The notes beneath the pieces were generated by a model. That model saw only the letters and a program-made list of their open reading frames with translations. It did no database searches and was not told the DNA's origin. Both the position numbers and the translations under genes were made by a program. A DNA stretch of 64,000 bases from Selaginella moellendorffii (Eukaryota > Streptophyta > Lycopodiopsida > Selaginellales > Selaginellaceae), in the NCBI RefSeq assembly GCF_000143415.4, contig NW_003314331.1, positions 324,836 through 388,835 on the forward strand, given 5' to 3'. Below, one piece after another: positions 43,120-53,114 of the stretch. Numbering within the stretch: position 1 is the stretch's first letter; every line of letters starts with the position of its first letter.

Positions 43120-43766
43120 AACAAGAGGAGAAGCCATGACTTTAATTGAGCTCAAAGCTGTGGAGCATGCAGAGTAGAGGGTTATGACTCGATGGGAGAA
43201 AGGAAATTTCCCCTTGAATGCTCAGTGGCAGCAGTTTGTAGAGAAGATGGAGAAGACTTGCATAGAGCATGATGATGATGGTTGCAAGCAGAAGTGGGAG
43301 AGCCTCAAGGGGATGTATAAGCAGATCAAGGACCACAATCAGAAAACAGGTGCTGCAAACTTCTTCACGCTTGCATGGGAAAAATAGTTGCATTGAAGCT
43401 TCAGACAACAAGACAACAATGGACATGTTTGAAGCAATGGATGCCTTCCTCTCTGACTGTGGTACTGTTGCTCCTTGCCACCTCACTGATTCTGATCATC
43501 AAGCTCATGTTCCAAATGATCAGGAAGACGAGATATTGGCTGGCACTACTAGTATGATGTAGGCTGCAAGTGGTAGTAGCGGGCAAAGGAAGAAATCAAG
43601 CAGCCACACTCTTGTTGGAGCTCTCCGAGATGGTAACTTGCTGGCTGCTGACCAAATGGACGCAAGAGCGAAGCAATTCAAGGTGATGAAGGAATTCAAT
43701 AAGCAACAGGTGGTGAAACGTTGCGAAGTTGATGATCCACGACTTACAAACCACAGAGCAACTTAA
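43120..43766 (+). pseudogene. Myb/SANT-like (trihelix-type) protein pseudogene
   Basis: The region reads, with interruptions, as one protein: EAMTLIELKAVEHAE, stop (43172), RVMTRWEKGNFPLNAQWQQFVEKMEKTC, DGCKQKWESLKGMYKQIKDHNQKTGAANFF, a frame change near 43375, then FEAMDAFLSDCGTVAPCH, another stop at 43561, and SSHTLVGALRDGNLLAADQ...FKVMKEFNKQQ. The Trp-spaced KQKWESLKGMYKQIKD block is typical of Myb/SANT-like DNA-binding domains of plant nuclear proteins and of transposon-derived families. At least two stops and one frameshift kill the frame. The origin as a transposon partner gene is possible but not shown. Confidence 0.65.
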
Positions 43767-43893
43767 CAGTGTGGCCAGGCCCAAAAAGCTCAAAATCCTC
43801 TCCAATGTATCGATGAACTCCATAAAAATCTTTGACCCGAGCTTCAAAAGTCAAATAAGTTTTATTGACTTTATATACTGCCGTTAAATCTTA

Positions 43894-45879
43894 ATGCTTA
43901 TTACTGGACGTTATCCTTCGTATTGGAAGGAGAATGGCGCCCAAGCAAGGGTAGTCCTCGAGGGCAAACCAAGGGCTTCTCGTCTCAGGTAAGAAGGCGC
44001 TAGGGTTTCACGTTCTAGGGTCGCGAGATCGTGAGCTTACTCCTTGTTCCTGTGGCGCAGCGATCCAGTGGCTCCTCCGCGGAAGATTTTGAGCTTCCTT
44101 GCGACATGCGCGCCAGGGCTGGAGGCTGTGGTAGCAGCCGAGCTCCAGGCCCCGGCCATACGAGCCGCGAATGTGGCAATCGCGGAGAGTGGCGGCGCCG
44201 TGTTCTTCTCTGGGACTTGGATTGTGGCATTCAATGCCATTCTCTGGTTGCGCTGCGGATCGAGGGTGATGCATCTCATTGCCAGCGCCAATCTTCCATG
44301 GGCCGATGCAATCGGGATTGATCCAGTTTATCAATTTGTGAGGTAATGCTCAAACGCTTTTTATTTTCTTCTTTCTTCCTCTGTTTGCTTTCATGGATAC
44401 AAGCTTTATTCTTTTCTATGGAGATTTTGTTTCGTGTTTGAGATACATCTTCCTTTTGCTTTCTGGTTGCTAAGCCTGCCATTCAAAGTTCCAACCAAAC
44501 GTTTTTTCTCTTGTTTAAATCAGATATGCAGTGCATTGGAAAAGATTTCTTGCGAACAATGACGACGGTCACAAAAGGTTCCGGAGTTTTTCAGTGGAAT
44601 GTAGGGTCCGGGACTGTACGAGGAGGTCTGTGTCCTTGTACGCTCCAAGAAAAGCCAACGCTGCCATCAATGATGCTCTCGACTTGGAGTTTAATCCCGA
44701 CGTACTCGAGCCTCATCTCAAGGAACCAGCTGAAGTTCCACTCTTTTTACTCATACACAAGGACAAGGCCAGGCTCTACAGAGACATGAGCTCGAACCTC
44801 GGTGAAAGAAGCTACAAAGAAGTCCTGGACAAGACAAGCTTGCCTGGAGAGATCGCCGCAGGAGTTTTGACACTGGCCGGGTGGAACTATGCAGTCCCAG
44901 GATTTGGAGAGATCAATCGAAACGCTCCAACCGTGCTGCTGGATCCAATGTGTGGTTGCGGAACGCTCCTGATCGAGGCAGCTCTCATGTCTTCCAACAC
45001 TGCTCCGGGGCTCCTACGCAAAAGCTGGCCTTTCACGGTTCGTTTTTCATCATCGTAGTTCCTTTGGAAGTTAAGTTCTATCTTCGACATGTCTAGGACT
45101 GGCATGACTTTGACGAGGAACTCTGGCAAGAGTGCCGCGCCAGAGCTTCAGCTGCCATGCTCGCGGTCCCATCTAGTCACAAGTTTTTGGGGAACGACAG
45201 GGATCAAAAAGTGATCTCGGCGTGTGCTCGAGCCGCGGAGCGTGCTGGAGTTGCACACTTGCTCCAACTTAGCAGTCAAGACTTTGTGCAGTACGAGCCT
45301 CCAACCCGTCCATCGCTGGTGGTGGTCAATCCTCCGTGGGAAAGCAAAGAAAGAACGACGTAAGTGAAAGCTTTCCTTTATTCTTTTTTTCTTTTTCCAG
45401 GCAAAGCTCCTTTATCTTTTTTTTTTCTTTTTTTTTCCTCCTTTCGTCCATCTTTCCTTCTAGTTTTCTTTTTTTTTTCTTTCGTCCTTCATCTTTCCTT
45501 CTAGTCCACCATTTTTTTCTTTATTTTTTCTTCCTTGCTCTGAATTCGATGTTTGGTCCTTTTCTTTTCTCTCGAGATTGATCTCTTCCGATAATTCCCT
45601 CTTTCCGCGAGCTCACTTCATTTTTTTTTTTAATTTTTTTTTTTACCTTCTTGCAGGACTTTGGTTCCAACGTTTTCGGAGCTGGGCAGATTTTTGAGGC
45701 GCCACTGTCGTGAAACCGATGCCTACGTCTTGAGTGGCAGTCGCCTTCTCGCGAGCAACATGAGGCTAAAGGCGGACGTCAATTGGCCGATTAAAATCCA
45801 AGGCCTCCATTTTCGACTGTGCCGCTATTACATTCTTCCAAAAAAGCGCAAGGATCAGGCTGCGCCACAGAGCACTTGA
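43894..45879 (+). CDS. THUMP-domain RNA methyltransferase (RlmL/UPF0020 type), copy 2
   Basis: Five exons join in frame: 43894-43988, 44061-44342, 44524-45037, 45097-45359 and 45657-45879, giving 458 residues. It aligns along its whole length with copy 1: LSFLATCAPGLEAVVAAELQA, then DPMCGCGTLLIEAAL, VVVNPPWESKERT and DAYVLSGSRLLASNMRLKAD. Against copy 1, the SAM motif has Cys for Ser (GCGT for GSGT) and the catalytic-type motif reads NPPWES for NPPWGN. The amino end is shorter and less like a transit peptide (MLITGRYPSYWKENGAQA). The last intron (about 297 bases) is the longest of the gene and almost pure pyrimidine in long stretches. Reading frame is intact, so the gene is likely functional, perhaps with changed target or location. 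Confidence 0.82.
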
Positions 45880-45970
45880 CACGTTCCCCAGAAACGTGTT
45901 GACACGTGTCCATCTGGGAGATTGACACGTCATGTGGCTGCCGCTTGCGTGTACAGCTTTGTTATATAGA
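45874..45970 (+). promoter_or_regulatory. Promoter with three TTGACACGT elements and a TATA box
   Basis: TTGACACGT occurs at about 45876, 45898 and 45921; it combines a W-box-like TTGAC with an ACGT core, and the middle copy makes ACACGTGT. A TATA element (TTATATAG) follows at about 45962. The first copy overlaps the stop codon of the methyltransferase gene. The likely target is the gene starting at 46738, through a long leader that also carries a telo-box at 46212-46220. Confidence 0.5.
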
Positions 45971-46737
45971 GCGAATCTTTGAATATGCCTGGGGATTATT
46001 CGGTTTCTTACCGTACACTGTTTTTCCGCTAAATTTGGATCGTCATTTTGAGCCATACACCTGAAAAGAACACAAAAGAAAGAAGAACGCATTGGCTCGA
46101 AAAGCTGTGGTGTTCTTCTTCCGGGATGCTTGCGCGCTGGGATCAATCGCTCGATCTATCTCCTCCATAGCCGATCTAGGTGACGATTCCATCCATTTGG
46201 GGCGACCTAAATTAGGGTTTTTGACCTAGTGGCTTCGTCCCCGGAGGAAGGGAGGGTTTGTGAGCGCCGGCAACGACGCAGCGGTTTGAGCGAGCATCCA
46301 GCGCCAGGAGAATTCGTGTTCTTTCGAAAAAAATTTCCCCTTCTTTCCACTCTTGGTGTGAGATCTTTCCCTCTTTCTTTTGTCTTTTTCTTTCTTTTTT
46401 TTTTCTCTTCGTTCTCTTGGTAGAACAGCGGCGCTGGCTCTTGGGGACGAGCCCAGCGATTCTTCTCGGGAGAGTCTTGGGGAATTTGAGCAGGGGGAAG
46501 GAATTTAGGCACAGGCAGGGCAGGGGGAAATTTTTTCCAGGGGAGATTTTCGCTCCATGGGAGGGAATTTCTCCGCGGCGATTGATGGATTGGGTCTCTG
46601 GCAGGGCTAGGAGGATTTGCTCGCTGGGTCGGGCTCGATGGAGCAATGCCAGTGGTGAATTCCTGGCGCTAGGGTGAATCTTTTGGGAGGTTTTCGCCCG
46701 GGCATTGGAAGAAAGCCTATAATGGTCTGTTCTAGGC

Positions 46738-48860
46738 ATGGAAAGAACTGAGCCATCTCTGGTGCCAGAATGGCTCAAGGGTGTTGGAAGTGGCTCCTCG
46801 GCGCATCACCAAGGTAGCTATACCGACTTAAGAGAAAGATGGAAACGTTCTAACGCTTTTCTTCTTTTTTTATTTCTGTGTAGATGACGGTCCTAGGCAA
46901 AGATTATCACAGCATAGCGAACAAGAGTCTCCACGCTACTCTGCGTACGTACCACCGAGAAGAATAACCATTCCAGAGCGTCACCAAGTCGACAAGGATT
47001 CTTACACTGGTAGCCGTGTCTATCCCAACTTTTCTCGGACGCCATCGTCGTATCGAGCTGACCACCATCGAGGTGATTGGGATTCGGATAGGGAGAGGGA
47101 GAGGGATAGGGAGAGAGCAGCGACTAGTTTTTTGAGCGACGGGAAGGACAGGGATGATCGTGCAAATGGTCGCTGGCCCGGACCGGGCAGGGTACTAGAT
47201 CAAGAGTTTCCACTTCGACGTCCACACACTGTAGGGAATTCTGGTAGGCTAGCGGAGAATGGAGAGAAGAGGTTTGTTAGCGATAGCAGTAGCAGCAGCA
47301 GCAGCAGCATCAAACTCGCAGGCCCCGTACCAAAGGCTGCCTTTGAGCGGCATTTTCCATCGCTTGGTACTCAGGAGAAGGTTTACTCGAGCCTCGGCAA
47401 TGTGTCCGTGTTGAGCCCCCGTCACCTTTGGCAACACTCTCGGACCGGTGTTGGTCTGGACTCGGATAGTCGCTCCAGCCTCGTGGAGCCCAACGGCGTC
47501 GCTCCCAGTGCTACGTCCGGGACGCCAAAGATGGCTGAAGCTCTAGCTCACAATCCTCCTCGAGTCAGAACTCCACCACAGGTATGTATTCTTTTTTGCT
47601 TTTCGGTATTTTCTTTTCCTTTCTTTTCTTTTTAGTTTTTTCTTTCTTTTTCTAATTGCTTGTCACTTTTTTGAGTTGCAGCTATCTACAGAAAACAGGC
47701 TGGAAGAACTGGCTCTTAAACAGTCCAGGCAGCTTGTGCCGATGATTCCAAAGACGGTAAATGAAACCTTTTTTATTTTTTTCCTCGCTCTTCTAACGGG
47801 ATTTACTCTTTGCAGGCTCTCAACTCTCGGGACAAAGCCAAGCCAAAGCTGACCAGCCTGGTGTCCCCTAGCACACCAAAGATCACTCAAGCTCCGAGCA
47901 GCCCGATGCTTAGACAACCTCCTCCGATACGCGTCGAAACTCCAAAGACTCCCCAGAGCAAGCTTCACGTCCTCAAGCCCGGGGTGGCGATTCCAGAGAC
48001 CGCTCCAGCCGCGAGCTCAGTTGGCAGAACTCCAACTGCCGGCGCGAACTCCACTGCTCCTCGCAAGCTGAAGCAGCTGCTAGATCGCCGGGCCGTCCCG
48101 ATACCTCCGCTCTCCGCCAGCGCCGGGGGAGCCGACGCAAGCCGAGCTCGAAGCAGCAAAGAGAACGGCGTCACCGAAGACAAGAGGCTCCAGGCACAGG
48201 CTCAGAACCGAAGCGACTTTTACAACGCTATCCGGAGGAAGGCCGCCGGCGCAGGAGGAAGCAGTAGCAAGCCGGAGGAGAAGAGCAGCAGTGGCGACTC
48301 CAACGGCGGCGGTGGTGGTGCCGGGAATGGCGGTGACAGGGAACTGGAAGATGAGACGCAGGATGGTGGTGAAAGTCCGCCGGTGGCGGAGGTGGATCAT
48401 CGCCGCCACCACGCGGCTCCCACCGCTTATCTCGATAACGACGACAATGCTGCCAATGGCGTGAAGAGCGAGCACTCGATCAAGGACGTTGTTGGTGGCT
48501 CCGAGGAGGAGGAAGCGGCATTTTTGAGATCGCTCGGGTGGGAGGAGGACGGCGACGCCGAGGGAGGAGAGGGGCTGACCGAGGAGGAGATTAGTGCGTT
48601 TTATCGAGAGGTAAAGCTGGTGTTTTCGAGTTGTTTTCGTTGTTCTAACTCTGGAAGTTTGCTCTCTTTGTTTGCAGCATATGAGGTCGATGAGTAGCTC
48701 CCCTCTGAGCAGCCGGATACATAACAGGCTCCAGAATGCCGTGCTTCGATCTAGCGGAGGAATCAACGGGGTCTCGGCTGGAATCAGCTCGTCCGACTCG
48801 GAGTCCGACGGCGAAGTCCGCGCCGCCAACAATGTTCTCGCGTCGAGACTCGTGGGATGA
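46738..48860 (+). CDS. Plant-specific protein of unknown function (MExxEPxLVPEWLK family)
   Basis: Five exons join in frame: 46738-46813, 46884-47581, 47682-47756, 47816-48610 and 48678-48860, giving 608 residues. It opens MERTEPSLVPEWLKG, a start I associate with a conserved plant family of unknown function. The chain is almost wholly low complexity: a DRERERDRER stretch, a run of nine Ser (about 47285-47310), Pro/Thr-rich linkers, a Gly run, and a conserved-looking acidic end SEEEEAAFLRSLGWEED...LTEEEISAFYRE, then SSGGINGVSAGISSSDSESDGEV. The FLRSLGWEE block suggests a short interaction motif. No enzyme domain, signal or membrane span is seen. A nuclear RNA- or chromatin-related role would be speculation. 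Confidence 0.75.
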
Positions 48861-49412
48861 TAATTGGTGACAACGCAAAGAAGGATGGCAGTCACACGGA
48901 GGAGGAGTCGATCACTCTCGGAGTTCTAAAGGTTTTTTTTTTGTTTTGGCTGGAAGATGTCGTGTACAGGCATGGAAGAAGGAAAAATTAAACAAGGATT
49001 TGCCGTTCTTCAAGAGGTAACGAGGAAAGAAAAAGTGAGAGAAGAGAGAAGTTGTGGGATGTCTTTGACCACTCTGGAAGCAAAGAAAATTTTTTTATTA
49101 CTATAATCCGAGGAAGTGTTCCAAGTCATAGCAGTGTTGTCGTAATGTTCTTGGGTAACTTCATGTTTTTTGTCTCTATAAAAGATCTCAAAAAGATGAG
49201 CAGAGTTTTATGTTTTTGGGTTAACTTGTACCAAAAAAGAAAAGTCTCTAAAAGGTACCCAAAAAAAGGTGAGAAGAAAGAGTTTCGATTGACTTTGGCG
49301 AAGATTGTACAAGTAATCGAAAGTGAGATCAAATCCATCGATCCATTCACGGGATCACTCCCGGGTCAGTGAAAAAGGAACTCCTCTCTTTTCTCTTTTT
49401 CTCTTTTTCTAG

Positions 49413-49708
49413 TCACTCGAGTGGCAAGTTGCTATGGCCAGTGCTCTTGGTGTCAGGGTTGGAGACGTCGCTGGTCGAGATTTGGAGTTCTCCTTCATCC
49501 TCGATCTCGATTCTTTCGTTCTGCAGCGATCGATCCAGCTAAAGATCAAACGATACGATAGGAGAGAAAAACCAAAAGAGTGTACCTGCGATTCTTTGAG
49601 TGACGAGAATAATGTGATCGCTGTCGCAGCTGCTATTCCAAAGACTGGCGCGATGGCTTTGGCCATGTCCATGTCTGCTTGTTTCTGTTCAAGCGGTGAC
49701 CTTATCAT
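49413..49708 (-). CDS. Small single-span membrane protein, copy A (82 residues)
   Basis: Two exons: 49708-49586 and 49538-49413, with a 47-base intron. The protein reads MIRSPLEQKQADMDMAKAI, a hydrophobic segment APVFGIAAATAITLFSSL, then a charged, acidic tail QNERIEIEDEGELQISTSDVSNPDT. This gives one possible membrane span after a short basic/amphipathic start. The same gene occurs a second time 2.36 kb away with the same intron position and mostly conservative changes, which supports real coding. TATA box (about 49914-49926) and an ACGTG-containing element (about 49984) are upstream on the minus strand. I do not recognise the family; mitochondrial or thylakoid membrane placement is a guess. 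Confidence 0.65.
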
Positions 49709-49913
49709 CCTGGATTTTGAGTATCGATCGATAACTTAACGGGAAGAAGATACCTTTCTCGACTGACTGGAAATGCCCAAAACACGAGCTCGATCGATCG
49801 ATGAGCGACGAGACTTATGATTCGACTCCACAAGAGTCCCCTTATTTGCTTGCAGGAGAGAGAAACAATGAAATCCAGCACGTACAAGAGAAGTGTTTTT
49901 CAGTTTAGTCGGG

Positions 49914-49995
49914 CTTTATATATACAAGCGCGGGCCGACTTGAAGGGTGAATGAGACGAGGCCACCTGTGCATCTGCGATGCTGACACGTGTTTG
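49914..49995 (-). promoter_or_regulatory. Promoter of small-protein gene copy A
   Basis: On the minus strand CACGTGTCAGC (near 49984-49993) is followed by TGTATATATAAAGCCC (about 49913-49927), about 205 bases before the ATG. Both elements are kept in copy B (about 52265-52360). Confidence 0.55.
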
Positions 49996-50239
49996 ATATT
50001 TATGCGGCTACTGGGGAAGATTCTTCTACCACCGTTTTGAACATGTCAAACGCAGAGAAAAACAAAACAGCTAATATTTTAACATTAGAGCAATTAAAAT
50101 CTAGGAAGTTATACTTTGATTGTTTTACTTTGGGCAGCATTGTCTAAATAGCACAGTAGTGTTCTTATCCCAAGATATACTAAGAACACGAGGAATACAA
50201 TGAGAAACAAAAAGTGTTTTTATAATATTTTAGAGGAAC

Positions 50240-51177
50240 TCAAGAGGAATTAGATTCCCTACCATTCTAGGAGTGCAAAAGCACATTTTCACTGGAAGGT
50301 ACAATTTTGAATAGAATAAACTTTCTAGACATATTGTGAGTAATGTCAAATCAAGAATCAATTTTTGTTGCCAATGGACAGCTACTCTAAAGTACTTTTA
50401 AAAGACCGTGAACCTAACTTCGCAATACAGAGTCCAGATGTGTTTGATAGGATTTTTCATATTATAAGAGGAGTTAGTAAGGGGATCAATTTGAGCAGGG
50501 ATATTTTTGCCGGTAATGTTCCAAGCTGAACCAGGTTTTAACTCTACGACGCATCAAATATATTCAAGTGGGCAATGGTCGTGATGTAGGACTATCAATA
50601 TTTGAGGCCCAAGTGGCAAACGGGAACGGTGAACAGACTTTAAGCAGGGCTTAGGCCAACCGCTTTGATTTCTTCCTAATGTTGTCCTTCTACAGTACAT
50701 GATATTACTTCAGCACCATATTTCCAACTGATCAACTACTGCGAAGCCAAACCTGATTGGAGTGCAGTATCAGGCTGTGCTGCCCTGACAAAAGACCTCT
50801 CAAGTCCACTGAGTGCTAGTACAAGAAAACATATACTGTAACAATGACTACCTGAGAAAGGGGAAACCACTTAGGGTGGAGGTCTGGACTCGATCGTGGT
50901 TTCCGTATGGACTTCATTGCCGTGCAGCTATAGCTCGCCTCTGTTCTTCACATTCTCTTTGGGCTCCAAAGTTCACTACTATGGACGTACCATCTTTCAA
51001 AGGGGTGCCGAGTACAGCCAAGTACAGAGCTACAGGTTGCGAATTCGTGGTGAGGCACCCTGATAGCTATAGGCTCTACTCAAGAAGTTACTTTGTCAAA
51101 GGCTTCGAGCTGATGATCCTGCTCGTCATATACAGCGTTTATGAATCGCGGTGAGTTTTGAGATCGCTCCGCCGTGA
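50240..51177. other. Spacer between duplicated blocks
   Basis: This carries an open frame of 113 codons at 50813-51154 whose product I do not recognise and which lacks supporting signals. The rest shows nothing recognisable. Confidence 0.4.
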
Positions 51178-52700
51178 GTAGCTCCGCTCTGAGCCGGATA
51201 CATAACAGGCTCCAGAATGCCGTGCTTCGATCTAGCGGAGGAATCAACGGGCTTTCGGCTTGAATCAGCTCGTCCGACGGCGAAGTCCGCGCCGCCAACA
51301 ATGTTCTTGCGTCGAGACTCGTGGGATGATAATTGGTGACAACGCAAAGAAGGATGGCAGTCACAGGAGTCGATCACTCTCGGAGTTTTAGAGGTTTTTT
51401 TCGTTTTGGCTGGAAGATGTCGTGTACAGGCATGGATGGAGGAAGAATAAGGAAGAATTAAACAAGACTTTGCCGTTCTTCAAGAGGTAACGAGGAAAGA
51501 AAGAATTAGAGCAGAGAGAAGTTGTGACACGTCTTCGACCAGGTGTGTTGTCGTAATGTTCTTGGGGTAACTTCCGACACAAAAAAGGTACTAAAAGAAA
51601 AAGCTTTTAAAGGCTGTTGTCTCTAAAGTAAGGTGAGAAGAAAGAGTTTCGATTGACTTTGGCGAAGATTGTACAAGAAAAAGTAATCGAAAGTGAGATA
51701 AAAATCCATCGATCCATTCACGGGATCACTCCCCGGTCAGTGAAAAAATAACTGCTCTCTTTTTCTCTTTTCTTGTCACTGGAGAGGCAAGTTGCTGTGC
51801 CCAGTGGTCTTGGTGTCTGGATTGGAGACGTCGCTGGTCGAGATTTGGAGCTCTCCTTCATCCTCGATCTCGATTCTTTCGTTCTGCAGCAATCGATCCA
51901 GCTAATGATCAATCAAAAGAGGAGAGAAAAACCAAAAGAGTGTACCTGCGATTCTTTGAGTGTCGAGAATAACGTGATCGCTGTCGCAGCTGCTATTCCA
52001 AAGACTGGCGCGAGGGCTTTGGCCATATCCATGTCTGCTTGTTTCCGTTCAAGCGGTGACCTTCCCATCCTTGATTTTGAGTATCGATAGAGAACTTAAC
52101 GGGAAGAATGCAAAGGACTCTACCTTTCTCGACTGACTGGAAATACCCAAAACACGTGCCGAGATTTATGATTCGACTCCACAAAAATCCCCTTCTTTGC
52201 TTGCTAGGAAAGAAAAAAAATGAATCCCACCAGCGCGTACAAGGGAAGTGTCCTTCAGTTTAGTCGGGCTTATATACAAGGGCGGGCCGACTTGAAGTTG
52301 AGGCGTGGACTAATGAGACGAGGCCACCTGTGTCCTGGCATCTGCTATGCTGACACGTGTGCTGGATATTTATGTAGTTACTGGGAGATTCTTCTGCCAC
52401 CGTTCTTGAACATGTCAAACCCAGAAAAAACATGTGCCTAAACAACTTCTCAAAAGCTATAGCCGATTAGAGCAAATCTCTATCCTAATTAATATTTAGG
52501 AAGTCGCTTGATTAGAGCAAATTCTTTTGTAAATGTCTACAGAATATTTGGGCAACAAACATCGTCTAAAGGCTAAGTACCTCAACAATGCTCAGGCCAA
52601 TAGCACGGAGTGTTCTTTTTTATCCCAAGTCATACTAAGAATATGGGGATACAATGAGAACCAAACACAAGCTTGTTTAGTGTTTTTATAATTTTTGTCT
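51178..52700 (+). repeat. Segmental duplicate of 48690-50240
   Basis: The block repeats the end of the last exon of the upstream gene (48690-48860), its 3' region, the whole small-protein gene with promoter, and DNA beyond it, with scattered changes and small deletions. The exon piece is dead (a TGA replaces the end of GINGVSA). At the left border, GTTTTGAGATCGCTCCGCC resembles a piece of exon 4 (48523), so the joint seems to combine two separate source segments. Similarity fades near 50240 and 52700. Confidence 0.85.
51776..52068 (-). CDS. Small single-span membrane protein, copy B (82 residues)
   Basis: Two exons: 52068-51946 and 51901-51776, with a 44-base intron at the same place as in copy A. 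The protein reads MGRSPLERKQADMDMAKAL, the hydrophobic APVFGIAAATAITLFSTL, and QNERIEIEDEGELQISTSDVSNPDT. Compared with copy A only about eight residues differ, and several base changes are silent, so the frame has been kept since duplication. Promoter elements are also kept. Function unknown. Confidence 0.65.
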
Positions 52701-53114
52701 ATGAATCTACTTGTCAACTATTTAGGAATTGCAAAAGGCAGGACATTTTTTAAGCTCAGCTTCTTGAATTCGTAAAATTCCATGTAGATTAGTAAGCCTT
52801 TATTTTGAATAGCTGAAAAAGATAGAAAAACTCAGAATATAATTTCTTATTATTATATAAAGTAAAAAAAAGTAATTGGCCTGTTAAATTCAAATACAGC
52901 TAATACAAGCATATGAAATTATAATTTATATTTAAACCTTTATCATCAAACTAAATTTCTGACATTATTATCAATTAAGGTATTGATTGCATTCTTAATT
53001 TACCTCTAAAGTCAAAAAACATCCAAAAAAGTCAAATAAATTTTTGCATTGGGAAGTCCGGTGATTGCTGAAATAAACTTTTTCCTCAAGCATCCCAAAA
53101 AGATCAAGATCAAA
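52701..53114. other. AT-rich spacer before the receptor kinase
   Basis: This should contain the promoter of the receptor kinase gene; no convincing core element stands out among many TA-rich stretches. Confidence 0.4.

Noticed and set aside
46207-46778. 188-codon minus-strand frame before the MERTEP gene
   Set aside because: No domain; it lies in the leader region and overlaps the real start codon; it is probably chance.
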